Source: a virus | DNA length: 60,585 nucleotides | Strand: one strand, 5' to 3' | Virus record (IMG/VR): IMGVR_UViG_3300034110_000180 | Coordinates: 1 to 60,585 of that record | Shown: one piece after another, positions 14,101 to 23,600 of the stretch | Numbering within the stretch: position 1 is the first letter of the stretch | Layout of the letters: every line of letters starts with the position of its first letter | The notes under the pieces: generated by a model | The model's input: only the letters and a program-made list of their open reading frames with translations | Databases searched by the model: none | Told to the model about the DNA's origin: nothing | Position numbers and translations under genes: made by a program

Positions 14101-16055
14101 TGACACCCATCTACATCGACTTCGAGACGTTCTGGAGCACAACACATACGCTCTCAAGAATGTCTCCGACGGAGTACGTCACACACCCGGACACTGAGAT
14201 CATCTCGGCGGCCATCAAGGTGGGCAACTCCCCCACGTACGTTCTGTTCGGCGAGCAGAATATCAGAGAGCATCTCCAGTCGCTCGACTGGTCTGATGCC
14301 ATGGCCGTCGGCCACAACATGTCCGGATTTGACTCGATGATCCTTGCATGGCGCATGGGTGTGAACCCCAAGATGTACGGCTGCACTGCGGCCATGGCAC
14401 GCTCCAAGTATTCCAAGACGGGCACCAAGGTGAGCGGCAAGTTCCTGACCGGCGTGTCCCTCAAGAAGCTGGCTGTCGAACTCGACGTCGGCGCGAAGCT
14501 GGACCTCGAAGCCACGAACACCAAGGGCAAGCACCTGTGCGACTTCAGCGAAGACGAGCTGGCTCAGATGGAGGACTACAACAAAGTCGACACTGACCTG
14601 TGCGCTGCCATCTTCAGAAAGCTGGTCCCGGACTTCCCCAAGTCTGAGTTGCTGCAGATCGACATGACAACGCGCATGCTGGTCGAGCCCAAGTTCTTGC
14701 TCAACTACGCGATGGTGGACAAGGCACTGGAAGACGTCAAGGAAGAAAAGCAGCGCTCACTGCTGGAGCTGGCCAACACCTTGGGTATCGCCGAATACGC
14801 AGCCAACACACTCGAGCATGGCACAACCATCGAGGAGCAGGTTCGCACTGAGCTGGCCTCGTCCGCCAAGTTCTCTGAGTTGCTCAAGCGCCTCGGCGTT
14901 GACGCTCCCATGAAGGTGTCGCCCACCAACCCGCAGAAGATGGTTCCCGCACTGGCCAAGACTGACGACGGCTTCATCAAGCTGCAAGACCACCCGAATC
15001 CTGTGGTGGCCGCTGCTGCAAGGGCCAGACTGGAAGTCAAGTCCACGCTGTTGGAGACACGGTTGCAAGCGTTCCTGCGTGCCGCTGATGCCTGCGACGG
15101 CAAGATTCCTGTGCCGCTCAAGTATGCTGGTGCTGACACCACTGGCCGCTGGTCCGGCGAGCAGTACAACATGCAGAACCTGCCACGCATCGACCCCAAG
15201 AAGCCCAAGCCATCCGACGCCCTGCGCATGTCGCTGAAGGCACCCAAGGGCCACAAGGTGATCGTTGCTGACTTGTCCGGCATTGAGCTGCGCGTCAACA
15301 TGTTCCTGTGGAGAGTCCCCTATGCGATGGAGTTATTTGAGGCCAGCCCAGATAAGGCTGACCTGTACAAGTACTTTGCTGCGCACGACCTGTACAACAT
15401 TACAGAGGCAGAAGTCGACAAGAACCAACGTCAGGTTGGCAAGGTTGCACACTTGGGACTTGGCTTCGGTGCGGGTGGCGCTACGTTCCAAAAGGTTGCC
15501 AAGCTCATGGGCGGCATCGACCTGACACTGGACGAGTCAACCAGCGTGGTGAACAAGTACCGCGATGCCCATGGTGAGATCGTCAACGGCTGGCGTCAAT
15601 TCCAGAACAACCTGACCAACATCCGCCAAGGCATATCGGCATCCATCGACCCGTGGGGTATGTGCCAAGTCGAGCATGAGGCCGTGCGCCTGCCATCCGG
15701 TCGTCGCATCCACTACCCGTCGCTGGTCAAAGAGATCGACAACGGCAAGTCCGAATGGTGGTACGGCAACGGTCGCTCACGGGCTCGCATCTACGCCGGG
15801 AAGGGCGTTGAGAACTTGGTGCAAGCCCTTGCACGAGACGTCATTGCTGAGCATGGCGTTCGGTTCTTCAAGGACACCGGCCTGCGCCCATCACTTGCTG
15901 TGCATGACGAATTGGTTTTCATCGTCCCGGAGCGTTCCGCACAGGAGCATCTGGATCACCTGCAAGGAATCATGCGGCGCGGCGTGTCGTGGTGGCCCGA
16001 GTTGGTGACGTGGTCTGAGGGTGATATAGGAGATTCGTACGGCGAATGCAAATAA
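14100..16055 (+). CDS. Family A DNA polymerase with 3'-5' exonuclease, 651 aa
   Basis: The exonuclease domain has DFET at 7-10, VGHNMSGFD around 70-78 and YNKVDTDLC around 160-168. The polymerase domain has motif A VADLSGIELRVN (Asp391), motif B NQRQVGKVAHLGLGFG and motif C VHDELVF (Asp603). All catalytic acidic residues are present, so it should be active with proofreading. The length is typical of small phage PolA enzymes without a 5'-3' exonuclease. It is coupled to the MazG-like gene upstream and followed by a 96-base gap with a promoter. It is the replicative polymerase. Confidence 0.95.
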   Translation: MTPIYIDFETFWSTTHTLSRMSPTEYVTHPDTEIISAAIKVGNSPTYVLFGEQNIREHLQSLDWSDAMAVGHNMSGFDSMILAWRMGVNPKMYGCTAAMARSKYSKTGTKVSGKFLTGVSLKKLAVELDVGAKLDLEATNTKGKHLCDFSEDELAQMEDYNKVDTDLCAAIFRKLVPDFPKSELLQIDMTTRMLVEPKFLLNYAMVDKALEDVKEEKQRSLLELANTLGIAEYAANTLEHGTTIEEQVRTELASSAKFSELLKRLGVDAPMKVSPTNPQKMVPALAKTDDGFIKLQDHPNPVVAAAARARLEVKSTLLETRLQAFLRAADACDGKIPVPLKYAGADTTGRWSGEQYNMQNLPRIDPKKPKPSDALRMSLKAPKGHKVIVADLSGIELRVNMFLWRVPYAMELFEASPDKADLYKYFAAHDLYNITEAEVDKNQRQVGKVAHLGLGFGAGGATFQKVAKLMGGIDLTLDESTSVVNKYRDAHGEIVNGWRQFQNNLTNIRQGISASIDPWGMCQVEHEAVRLPSGRRIHYPSLVKEIDNGKSEWWYGNGRSRARIYAGKGVENLVQALARDVIAEHGVRFFKDTGLRPSLAVHDELVFIVPERSAQEHLDHLQGIMRRGVSWWPELVTWSEGDIGDSYGECK

Positions 16056-16057
16056 TG

Positions 16058-16085
16058 TTGACAGCACTCACCAAGCTGTTACCAT
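16058..16085 (+). promoter_or_regulatory. Sigma70-type promoter upstream of the nuclease genes
   Basis: TTGACA at 16058-16063, 16-base spacer, TACCAT at 16080-16085. The -35 is perfect; the -10 matches four of six. It lies just past the polymerase stop and would drive the nuclease-helicase-SSB genes. It uses host RNA polymerase, consistent with the absence of a phage RNA polymerase. Confidence 0.65.
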
Positions 16086-16101
16086 AGAGGTTCAGAACAA
16101 A

Positions 16102-16132
16102 GCCCCCGACCATCAAATGATGCCTCGGGGGC
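16102..16132 (+). promoter_or_regulatory. Stable leader hairpin before the RecB/Cas4-like gene
   Basis: Arms GCCCCCGA (16102-16109) and TCGGGGGC (16125-16132) pair over eight bases, and the loop contains a further CATCA/TGATG pairing. No T-run follows, so it is not a standard terminator. It lies about 15 bases downstream of the promoter -10 and 20 bases before the start codon, so it could protect the mRNA 5' end. Confidence 0.6.
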
Positions 16133-16151
16133 GCAACCGCATTGGAGCAAC

Positions 16152-16808
16152 ATGGCAAACCCCGCATGGACGTACTCGCAATTAGATACGTTCGAGACTT
16201 GCCCCCGCAAGTTCTACCACCTGAAGGTCAAGCGCGACATCGTCGAGCCGCCTACAGTCCACACAGAGTGGGGCACCAAAGTCCACACTGCGTTTGAAGA
16301 GTTCGTCAAAGACGGCGTCATGCTCCCAGAGGGCATGGAGCAGTGGCAGACGTTGGCATACAAGCTGGCCAAGCTGCCCGGTGCGAAGCTGTGCGAACAG
16401 GCCTACGCTCTCGACCGCAACTTCCAGCCAACGGCATGGAAAGGCGCATGGACAAGGGGCATCGCCGACTTGGTTGTTATCCACGGTGACAAGGCCGTCG
16501 TTGCAGACTACAAGACCGGCAAGCGCAAGCCAACCGAGCAGCTTGACCTCTACGCCAACTACGTGTTTGCCCACCACCCAGAGGTCAACAAAGTTACAAC
16601 GGGCTTCATCTGGCTCAAGGAAAAGAAGATCGACTGGAAGCCGCGTGAACGCACTGATGTGCCGATCATCTGGCAGAACTTTGTACCCCGCGTGAACAAG
16701 CTGGAGTCAGCATACGAACGTGATCGCTGGCCAGCAAAGACGTCAGGTCTGTGCAAGGCTTGGTGCCCAGTATTGAGCTGCGAATTCAACGGGAGGAAGA
16801 ATGGCTAG
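16152..16808 (+). CDS. PD-(D/E)XK nuclease, RecB/Cas4-like, 218 aa
   Basis: Core motifs: WGTKVHTAFEEF (the His motif), RGIADLVV, then VADYKTGKRKPTEQLDLYA, the D...DYK...Q...Y signature of RecB-family nucleases. A Cys near the start (ETCPRKFYHLK) and three near the end (SGLCKAWCPVLSC) have the layout of the iron-sulphur cluster of Cas4/AddB-type exonucleases. Likely a single-strand-end exonuclease for recombination or host DNA processing. It starts behind GGAGCAAC. Confidence 0.85.
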   Translation: MANPAWTYSQLDTFETCPRKFYHLKVKRDIVEPPTVHTEWGTKVHTAFEEFVKDGVMLPEGMEQWQTLAYKLAKLPGAKLCEQAYALDRNFQPTAWKGAWTRGIADLVVIHGDKAVVADYKTGKRKPTEQLDLYANYVFAHHPEVNKVTTGFIWLKEKKIDWKPRERTDVPIIWQNFVPRVNKLESAYERDRWPAKTSGLCKAWCPVLSCEFNGRKNG

Positions 16809-17145
16809 TACCCCAGAAGGCAAGGTCAAAGACGCTTGCAAGAAATACCTCAAGTCCGTCGGTGCTTGGTTCTTTATGCCTGTGTCCAACGGCATGGGGC
16901 AGGTCGGCATCCCTGACATCATCTGCTGCTACCGTGGGTTGTTCGTGGCCATTGAAACCAAGGCTCCGGGCAAGCGAGCGAACACCACGCCCAACCAAGA
17001 TCGAGTCATCGAAGCCATACAAAAAGCTGAAGGCTTTGTTTGGGTAGTGGACAATCCTGATGACATGAAAACCCTGTTCAATTCAATTGACGTCTACTTA
17101 AAAATGGAGAGATCAAATGCCCAAGTCGACACCGCGCAAACTTGA
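16801..17145 (+). CDS. VRR-NUC domain nuclease, 114 aa
   Basis: GQVGIPDIICCYRGLFVAIE followed by TKAPGKRANTTPNQ matches the VRR-NUC core: Asp in PDI, then ExK in IETK, then Q. This stand-alone domain is common in phages and can act on branched DNA, including Holliday junctions. The start overlaps the previous gene by eight bases behind GGAGGAAG. It works beside the RecB-like nuclease and the SNF2-type helicase. Confidence 0.85.
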   Translation: MASTPEGKVKDACKKYLKSVGAWFFMPVSNGMGQVGIPDIICCYRGLFVAIETKAPGKRANTTPNQDRVIEAIQKAEGFVWVVDNPDDMKTLFNSIDVYLKMERSNAQVDTAQT

Positions 17146-17383
17146 ATACCAGAAAGCCTACAACGCTCGCCCTGAAGAAGTGGCCAAGCGCGTGAAGAAC
17201 AACGCAGCACGGCGCGAAGCCATCAAAGATGGCAAGGCCCGAGTCGGTGACGGCAAGGACGTCGCCCACAAGAAGTCCCTCGAGAATGGCGGCGGCAACC
17301 ACAAGTCCAACGTAGCTGTTCAAGACCGAGCAACCAACCGTGGATGGAGGAAAGGCAGTGGCTCTTACAACCCAGATAAGTGA
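17117..17383 (+). CDS. Small HNH-like protein with altered motif, 88 aa
   Basis: Lys-rich protein whose second half reads RVGDGKDVAHKKSLENGGGN, then NVAVQDRATNRGW. Related phage proteins have DVDHxxPLxxGG...NL...NR, an HNH-type fold. Here the central Asp of DVDH is Ala (DVAH), so nuclease activity is doubtful. It overlaps the VRR-NUC gene by 29 bases and is preceded by GGAGAGATCAA. May be a DNA-binding relic or a structural protein. Confidence 0.65.
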   Translation: MPKSTPRKLEYQKAYNARPEEVAKRVKNNAARREAIKDGKARVGDGKDVAHKKSLENGGGNHKSNVAVQDRATNRGWRKGSGSYNPDK

Positions 17384-17585
17384 AGGTGTGTGGTTGGAAG
17401 GCTACAAATTTTTCGGTGTAGACCTACCCAAAGGGGTAACTCACTGCCGACTGATGAGAGATCACCTGTGGGACGTTGTAAACGTCCAGTGGATCACAAA
17501 AGGCGGTGTACAGCATTCCATGCCATTTGAACAAACCGACGAAGGAGTCATAGCCGCGCTGACTGCAATGAAACTCACATGCTGA
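17358..17585 (+). CDS. Small hypothetical protein, 75 aa, GTG start
   Basis: GTG 17358 follows GGAGGAAAGGCA; an ATG at 17340 in frame sits upstream of that binding site, so the GTG is preferred. The beta-rich body (EGVWLEGYKFFGVDLPKGVT, HLWDVVNVQWITKGGVQHSM) ends with the Ala-helix EGVIAALTAMKL reminiscent of the KLEG family tail. It overlaps the helicase start by seven bases. Function unknown. Confidence 0.65.
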   Translation: MALTTQISEGVWLEGYKFFGVDLPKGVTHCRLMRDHLWDVVNVQWITKGGVQHSMPFEQTDEGVIAALTAMKLTC

Positions 17586-19150
17586 TCCACAAAGAAAAGA
17601 AGGCGGTTGTCCTACGCCTCAAAAACCCAAGTCGGGTGACCACGGTTATCCCGACTGCCAAACTGGTCACACACAACGGAGCGACACTGGTAGCAGTGCC
17701 GCACAGGCCCGACGAAACTCGGGTACTTCGCAACTTAGGCTTTGAGGTTCCTGACCCCATGCCTATGCACTACGACTGGCCCAAGGTCAGCGGACGCCAC
17801 GAACCCTTTGATGCTCAGCGTGAGACGGCATCGTTCTTGTCCATGAACAGCCGTGCGTTCTGCCTCAACGGCATGGGCACCGGCAAGACCAACAGCGCGC
17901 TGTGGGCCTACGACTATCTGCGCCGCACCAAGCAGGTCAAGAAGATGCTCGTGGTCTGTCCGCTGTCCACCATGGAGCGCACATGGGCTGACTCAGTGTT
18001 CAACACGTTCTCACACCTCGATGCTGTCGTGCTGCATGGGACACGTGAGCGGCGCAACAAACTGCTCAAGCAGGACGTTGACGTCTACATCATCAACATC
18101 GACGGGCTAGCATCCATCAAGGCCGAGCTGGCCAAGCGCCCTGACATTGACCTAATCGTGGTGGACGAGCTGGCTCTGGCCCGCAACTCCGGCACTGACC
18201 GATGGAAGATACTGAACGAAATCTGCAACAAGCAGGCCGCCCGCCGCGTGTGGGGCATGACCGGATCGCCGACACCTAACGCGCCAACAGATGCGTGGGC
18301 TCAATGCAAGCTGGTCACACCCGACAACCAGAACGTGCCGAAGTATTTCAGTGCGTTCCGCGACAAGGTCATGCGCCAACTGACTCAGTTCAAGTGGGCA
18401 CCACGGCAGGACGCCAACGACACCATCTACCAGATGATGCAACCGGCCATTCGATTCTCGCTGGATGACTGCACTGACTTGCCCGAGCAGACCTTCATTA
18501 CCCGTGAGGTTGCGCTGACTCCCGAGCAGGCCAAAGCCTACAAGGACATGCTGTCCAAGCTGGCGACGGACTACCAAGGCGGTCAGATTCTTGCGGTCAA
18601 CGAAGCAGTCAAGGCCAACAAGCTGATCCAGATCGCGTGTGGTGTCGCCTACGGGACAAACGGCGAAGAAGTCGTCATCCCGTCCAAGCCGCGCCTCGAC
18701 GTGGTCAAGGAGATCATCGAAGAGTCCGAGGGCAAAGTCATCGTGTTCGTGCCACTGACCGGGGCCCTTGAAAGCGTGGCGTCAGAACTGCGTAAGGACT
18801 GGGCGGTAGAAACGGTACATGGTGGCACAAGCAAGAGCGAACGTGACCGGATATTCGGTGAGTTCCAACGCAATGACGAACCCCGAGTTCTGGTGGCCAA
18901 CGCAGCAGCTATGAGCCATGGACTGACCCTTACGGCGGCGACGACCATTATTTGGTATGCGCCTGTCCACTCGAATGAAACCTACGAGCAGGCCTGTGCG
19001 CGAGTACGCAGGCCCGGCCAGACGAGAACCACGGTGATCGTCCACATTGCAGGCACTGACGTTGAGCGTCGGGTCTACAAGCGGCTTCAGGACAAGCAGT
19101 CAATGCAAGGCCTGTTGCTGGACATGATGAAAGAGCAGATCAAAGATTAA
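17579..19150 (+). CDS. SNF2-family DNA helicase/translocase, 523 aa
   Basis: Helicase motif I GMGTGKTNS near residue 97, motif Ia LVVCPLSTM, motif II IVVDELAL (DEL type), motif III GMTGSPTPN, motif V ALSHGLTLT-like (AAMSHGLTLTAAT) and motif VI QACARVRRPGQT. The N-terminal 80 residues are an additional small domain. Phage SNF2-type helicases of this size accompany PolA and VRR-NUC genes and probably remodel forks or recombination intermediates. It overlaps the previous gene (ATG inside). Confidence 0.9.
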   Translation: MLIHKEKKAVVLRLKNPSRVTTVIPTAKLVTHNGATLVAVPHRPDETRVLRNLGFEVPDPMPMHYDWPKVSGRHEPFDAQRETASFLSMNSRAFCLNGMGTGKTNSALWAYDYLRRTKQVKKMLVVCPLSTMERTWADSVFNTFSHLDAVVLHGTRERRNKLLKQDVDVYIINIDGLASIKAELAKRPDIDLIVVDELALARNSGTDRWKILNEICNKQAARRVWGMTGSPTPNAPTDAWAQCKLVTPDNQNVPKYFSAFRDKVMRQLTQFKWAPRQDANDTIYQMMQPAIRFSLDDCTDLPEQTFITREVALTPEQAKAYKDMLSKLATDYQGGQILAVNEAVKANKLIQIACGVAYGTNGEEVVIPSKPRLDVVKEIIEESEGKVIVFVPLTGALESVASELRKDWAVETVHGGTSKSERDRIFGEFQRNDEPRVLVANAAAMSHGLTLTAATTIIWYAPVHSNETYEQACARVRRPGQTRTTVIVHIAGTDVERRVYKRLQDKQSMQGLLLDMMKEQIKD

Positions 19151-19166
19151 CCACAAAGGAACCACA

Positions 19167-19550
19167 ATGAAACTGTCAGAAGCCGTAGAGATGTACATCA
19201 AGATGCGCGACAAAAAAGCAGCCATGAAGGCTGACTTTGACGCCAGCATTGCGCCCCTTAACGAGAATATGGAAAAGCTGGAAGCCAAGCTTCTGGACGT
19301 ATTCAACAAAACTGGCATGGACTCTGTGAAAACCGAGTTCGGTACTGCGTATGCCACCACACGCAGCACTGCCAGTATTGCCGATCGTGAGGTCTTCATG
19401 GATTATGTGAAGGCCAACGAAGAGTGGAGTTTGCTTGAGGCTCGTGTCTCCAAGACCGCAGTCGAGCAGTTCCGCTCAATCCATGACGACTTGCCCCCCG
19501 GAGTGAATGTCCGGACCGAGCGAGTAGTCAATGTCCGCCGTAGCGCTTAA
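19167..19550 (+). CDS. Conserved phage protein next to the SSB gene, 127 aa
   Basis: Residues 1-45 form an amphipathic coiled-coil (SEAVEMYIKMRDKKAAMKAD), followed by a conserved block (TGMDSVKTEFGTAYATTRST) and an end LPPGVNVRTERVVNVRRSA. Proteins of this shape sit beside single-strand binding proteins in many phages. No catalytic motif. It begins behind AAAGGAACC. Likely an accessory to DNA metabolism, by context only. Confidence 0.75.
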   Translation: MKLSEAVEMYIKMRDKKAAMKADFDASIAPLNENMEKLEAKLLDVFNKTGMDSVKTEFGTAYATTRSTASIADREVFMDYVKANEEWSLLEARVSKTAVEQFRSIHDDLPPGVNVRTERVVNVRRSA

Positions 19551-19577
19551 ACTCTCAACCCCAACCACCTAAGTATC

Positions 19578-20525
19578 ATGAACATCATCCCTTTCGATTC
19601 CGGCAGCAAGCTGCCCGCGTACCTCAAGCAAGTTGACGTCGCATCCCTGAACTCCGACCTGACCAGCCATGCTGGCGGTGGCTTCCCTGCAATCTCTATC
19701 AAGGGCAAAGTCTTTGCCGTGGTGCGTGACGGCGAGCGCGAAGTTCTGCGTAACCCCAAAGACCCTGACAGCGCCGCGACCAGCTTAGACGTTGTGTTGC
19801 TCAAGGCCAACAAGGGCACCAGCAAGGTGTTCTACCTCAAGGGCTACAACCCTGAGCAGAGCGAAGGCCAGAAGCCGGACTGCTACTCCGGTGACGGCAT
19901 CACCCCAGCTGGCGACGCCAAGACACCTCAGGCCAAGAAGTGCGCTACCTGCCCACACAACCAGTGGGGCTCGCGTGTCACTGAGAAGGGTAACTCCAAG
20001 GGCAAGGCCTGTAACGACACTGTGCGTATGGCTGTGGCCGCCGCCGGTCTGTTGAATGACCCCATGCTGCTGCGTGTGCCACCTGCATCCATCCGTGCGT
20101 TGGGTGAGTATGGTCAGACACTGGCCAAGCGTGGCGTTGCGTACAACATGGTTGTCACCAAGGTTGCCTTCGACATGGACGCTGAGTCCCCCAAGTTGAC
20201 GTTCAAGCCTGTCGGCTTCCTCGACGACGCTGCATACGCAGAAGTCCAAGAGACCGTTGAGTCCGACATCGTGGCCAACATCTTGGGTGCCAGCTTCAAT
20301 GCCGTCGAAGCAGCTCCTCCCGCCGAAGACACCGAGGTGCCCGAGGATGCTCCAGCCCCTGCGGCCAAGCCAGCTCCTGCAGCCAAGGAAGAAGTCGCAG
20401 CGGAAGAAGCTCCAGCCCCCGCACCAGTGGCCAAGCCCAAGGCAGCTGCAAAGCCCGCTCCAAAGCCAGCCCCTGTTGAGGACGACCTCGACCTCGATCT
20501 GGACGGTATCAGCTTCGACGACTGA
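19578..20525 (+). CDS. Putative single-stranded DNA-binding protein, 315 aa
   Basis: The N-terminal region (1-215) is a mixed beta domain with a Cys group CYSGDG, KCATCP and KACND, probably a zinc site. Residues 240-300 are an Ala/Pro/Lys/Glu-rich disordered linker, and the last 20 residues are strongly acidic with an aromatic near the end (DLDLDGISFDD). A disordered linker with acidic aromatic tip is the hallmark of SSB-type proteins that recruit partners. It sits between helicase and primase-helicase genes. Assigned from this layout, not from a known OB-fold motif. Confidence 0.7.
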   Translation: MNIIPFDSGSKLPAYLKQVDVASLNSDLTSHAGGGFPAISIKGKVFAVVRDGEREVLRNPKDPDSAATSLDVVLLKANKGTSKVFYLKGYNPEQSEGQKPDCYSGDGITPAGDAKTPQAKKCATCPHNQWGSRVTEKGNSKGKACNDTVRMAVAAAGLLNDPMLLRVPPASIRALGEYGQTLAKRGVAYNMVVTKVAFDMDAESPKLTFKPVGFLDDAAYAEVQETVESDIVANILGASFNAVEAAPPAEDTEVPEDAPAPAAKPAPAAKEEVAAEEAPAPAPVAKPKAAAKPAPKPAPVEDDLDLDLDGISFDD

Positions 20526-20533
20526 TAAACAGG

Positions 20534-20578
20534 GGGCCAGTGCGTATCTTTTTTGATGCGGTTAAAGTACACTGGCCC
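20534..20578 (+). promoter_or_regulatory. Long inverted repeat between SSB and primase genes
   Basis: GGGCCAGTG (20534-20542) and CACTGGCCC (20570-20578) pair perfectly over nine bases around a 27-base loop that holds a T6 run and TTAAAGTA. This stem precedes the terminator at 20588. It could be an anti-terminator or binding site. No direct evidence. Confidence 0.45.
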
Positions 20579-20587
20579 TCGATCTCC

Positions 20588-20608
20588 AAGCCCGCCTGCG
20601 GGCTTTTT
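20588..20608 (+). terminator. Rho-independent terminator after the SSB gene
   Basis: Arms AAGCCCG and CGGGCTT around loop CCTG, then TTT (five T in all counting the stem). Rightward orientation. It separates the SSB gene from the primase-helicase gene, so the latter needs read-through or its own promoter. Confidence 0.7.
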
Positions 20609-20625
20609 CCTTTTCTGGAGCAGTC

Positions 20626-20676
20626 ATGAGTTGCGTAAATACAACAGCCGAGAGGGCGAGCAATGGACACCCTTGA
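20626..20676 (+). CDS. Possible 16-codon leader peptide of the primase gene
   Basis: ATG 20626 has a good site (CTGGAGCAGTC) and encodes MSCVNTTAERASNGHP, stopping inside the next gene (which starts at 20663). The overlap could couple translation of the primase-helicase. The evidence is only the binding site and the overlap; it may be chance. Confidence 0.3.
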   Translation: MSCVNTTAERASNGHP

Positions 20677-23600
20677 GTTTCTCAAAGCCATACTCCCAGA
20701 GCACGGCATCCACTATCTGGCCTTGTTCAAAGAAGGCTACAAATTCCCGGCTCATAAGGTCTACACTGACCTTGAGACCATGGCAGACGCCATTGAAGGT
20801 ATGGCTGGCAGCAAGCAGCTGTCGGTGTACCACGCGTGTGCAACATATAAGAAGGCCGTCATCGAGTTGGACGAGCTGGACAAGAACGGCAACAACAAGC
20901 GCAAGTACCGCATCCCTGAGAACTGGGACAAGGCCCGGTCATTCTGGGTGGACGTGGATTGCGGCCAAGACAAGTTCGACAAGGGTCAGGGTTACCTGAC
21001 CAAGAAAGACGCTGCTGTGGCCATGGCCAAGTTCGCCAAGGACGTCGGCATCCCACGCCCCATGCTTGTAGATTCAGGCAATGGCATCCATGCGTACTGG
21101 CCACTGACCAAGGACATTGGTCCTGAACTCTGGCGCAAGATTGCTACGGTGCTCAAGTCCACGCTGGCCCACTGCAAGGTGATCGCCGACCCAACCCGTA
21201 CAGCCGACTTCAGCTCCATCCTCCGCCCTGCGGGCTCAACCAACCGCAAGAACGGCGACGCCAAGGCAGTCAAGGTGCTGGCCACCTGCGAGGCCATCGA
21301 CCCCAAAGAGTTTGCAACCCCGCTGTTTGCGTTTGCCAAAGAGCACGACGTCAAGCTGATCCGCGAGGCACCGAAGAAACAGTATCAGCCGACTGATCTT
21401 AATTCGGACCTGACCGCCCACCTACCCCAGTACCCTGAGATTCCAGTCGACGCCGACGAGATGGCCAGCAAGTGCCAGCAAGCGGGCAAGATGCGCGACA
21501 CCATGGGCGACGTGGAGTACGAAGTCTGGCGTCGGGTTATCGGCCTGCTGACATTCTGCGAGAACGGTCGTGAGACGGCCCAAGCATGGACATCCAACCG
21601 CGAAGAGTCTGGCCACACCAACCTCGACTGGGATGTGAAGTACGACTCTTGGAACGCCGGTCCAACCACCTGCGAGTCTTTCCAGAGATGCAACCCTGAC
21701 GGGTGCAACGGCTGCCAGTTCAAGGGCAAGGTCACCACGCCACTGCAGCTGGGCAGGGTTATCCCTGAGCCCGCCGAGTCCGTCGAGGAGACCGTCAGCG
21801 AGGAAGGCGTGGCCACCGAGACTGCCATACCGGCCCTGCCGCACAGCTACCAGTGGAACTCGGGCTTGCTCAGCCGAATGCTGCCAGACAAGGAAGGCGT
21901 GCTCCAAGCGTTCCCGTTCTGCGAGAACCTGTTCTACCCGACAACCCGCATCCGTGGTGAGGACGGCACGTTCCGTTACGGCATACGCCTGCACTTGCCA
22001 GACAAGCGCGTGCGGGACTTCGAGATTTCCGGCGAGTCAGTGGCATCCCCCACCGACCTGCTGCGGGCCATGGCCCGTTACGAACTGACCAAGAGCAACC
22101 ACAAGAACGCAGGAGAGCACATGGCCGCATACCTGTTGGACCAACTGCAAGCGCTCAAGCGCAACATCACTGAGACCAACACGCTGACAGCGTTTGGTTA
22201 CAAGGACGACAACAAGTCCTTCCTGATCGGCGAGACACTGTATGAGGCCGACGGCTCCGAGCGTACGGTGCTGGTCGGTGGTAACGCCAAGGAGCGAGTC
22301 GCCACATTCAAGAACAGCCGTGGCAGCCTTGAGGGCTACGCCAAGGCCCTGAACTTCATGTACAACCGCCCCGGCGCGGTCCACTGGCAGTACACCGTCT
22401 GTGCTGGCTGGGGTTCGTTGCTTTCTCACCACTGCGAAGACCTGTACAAAGGTCTTATCCTTGCCCTGCAAGGCGGCAAGTCTGGTCGGGGTAAGACCAC
22501 TGCGTGCCATGCGGCGCTGGCCGCGTTCGGCAATCCAGAGAAGCTGACCCTGAACTCCAAGGACGGCTTTACCACCAACGCCCTGTGGGCTACGCTCGGT
22601 GTGTTCAACAACATCCCGGTGCTGGTCGACGAGCTGACTGGTATGGACTCAGCGGTGTTCAGTGACGTGGCCTACGGCGTGTCCAACGGACAAGACAAAG
22701 TTCGTCTGGTGTCCAAGAACGGCGGCGTGGTGTTCGCCAAGTCGTCCGAGTGGCGTCTGAACGTGTACATCACAGGCAACCGTGACTTCTACGGCCTGCT
22801 GGCGGCCAACCAAGCCAACTCCCAAGCGGAAGCTGTGCGCCTGATCCAGCTCAACGTGGACCGCTACGACGCGCTCATGCTGGTCAAGAGGTCCGACTAC
22901 CCCAAGACCGAAGAGGGCGAAGACGCTTGGAGGGCAGCTTCTGCCATGGTGGCAGCGGAGAACATCAAGAAGATGACAGCCAACTCCGGCCATGCTGGCG
23001 TGGCCATGGTTCAGTACATTCTGGCCAACCGCGAAGAAGTCCACAAGGACATGCAGCTGATGCTCAACAAGTTCACTGAGGTTCTGTCCGACCCCAAGTA
23101 CCGCTTTTACCGTGCGCACAGCGCCTGCACCATCGTCATCGCCAAGATCGCCCGCAAGCTGGGCATTATGGAGTTCGACCTCAAGGAGATGTACAAGTTC
23201 ACCGTCAACTTGCTGCGCGATCTGGCCGAGTCCGTCGACGAGAACAACACAGTGTCCTCCGAAGATGCGTTCCAGCGCATGGTCAGCGTGCTCAGCTCAA
23301 GGATCATCGTCACCACCGAGTGCCGGGACCGCCGCGATGGCCGGGGGCCAGAGACGCCGCGCAACAGGGTCAACGGCCCGATTGCTGGCAGATACATCTT
23401 GGGTACGCAGCACAGCAAGGAAATGGCTGGGCGCTTGATCTTGTCTCAGAAGGAAGTGCGCGAATGGTGCATGGCCAACCGCATGGACTATCACTCCATG
23501 CTCAACAGCCTGCAAGAAGCCGGAGCACTGCTATCCCACGGGGAGAAGTTCGTTGTGACTCGCGGCACTGACTGCACGTCCATGCAGACACGCTGCATCA

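Noticed and set aside
16102-16132. Terminator after the polymerase gene
   Set aside because: The stem is strong but no T-run follows on either strand; kept only as a leader hairpin.
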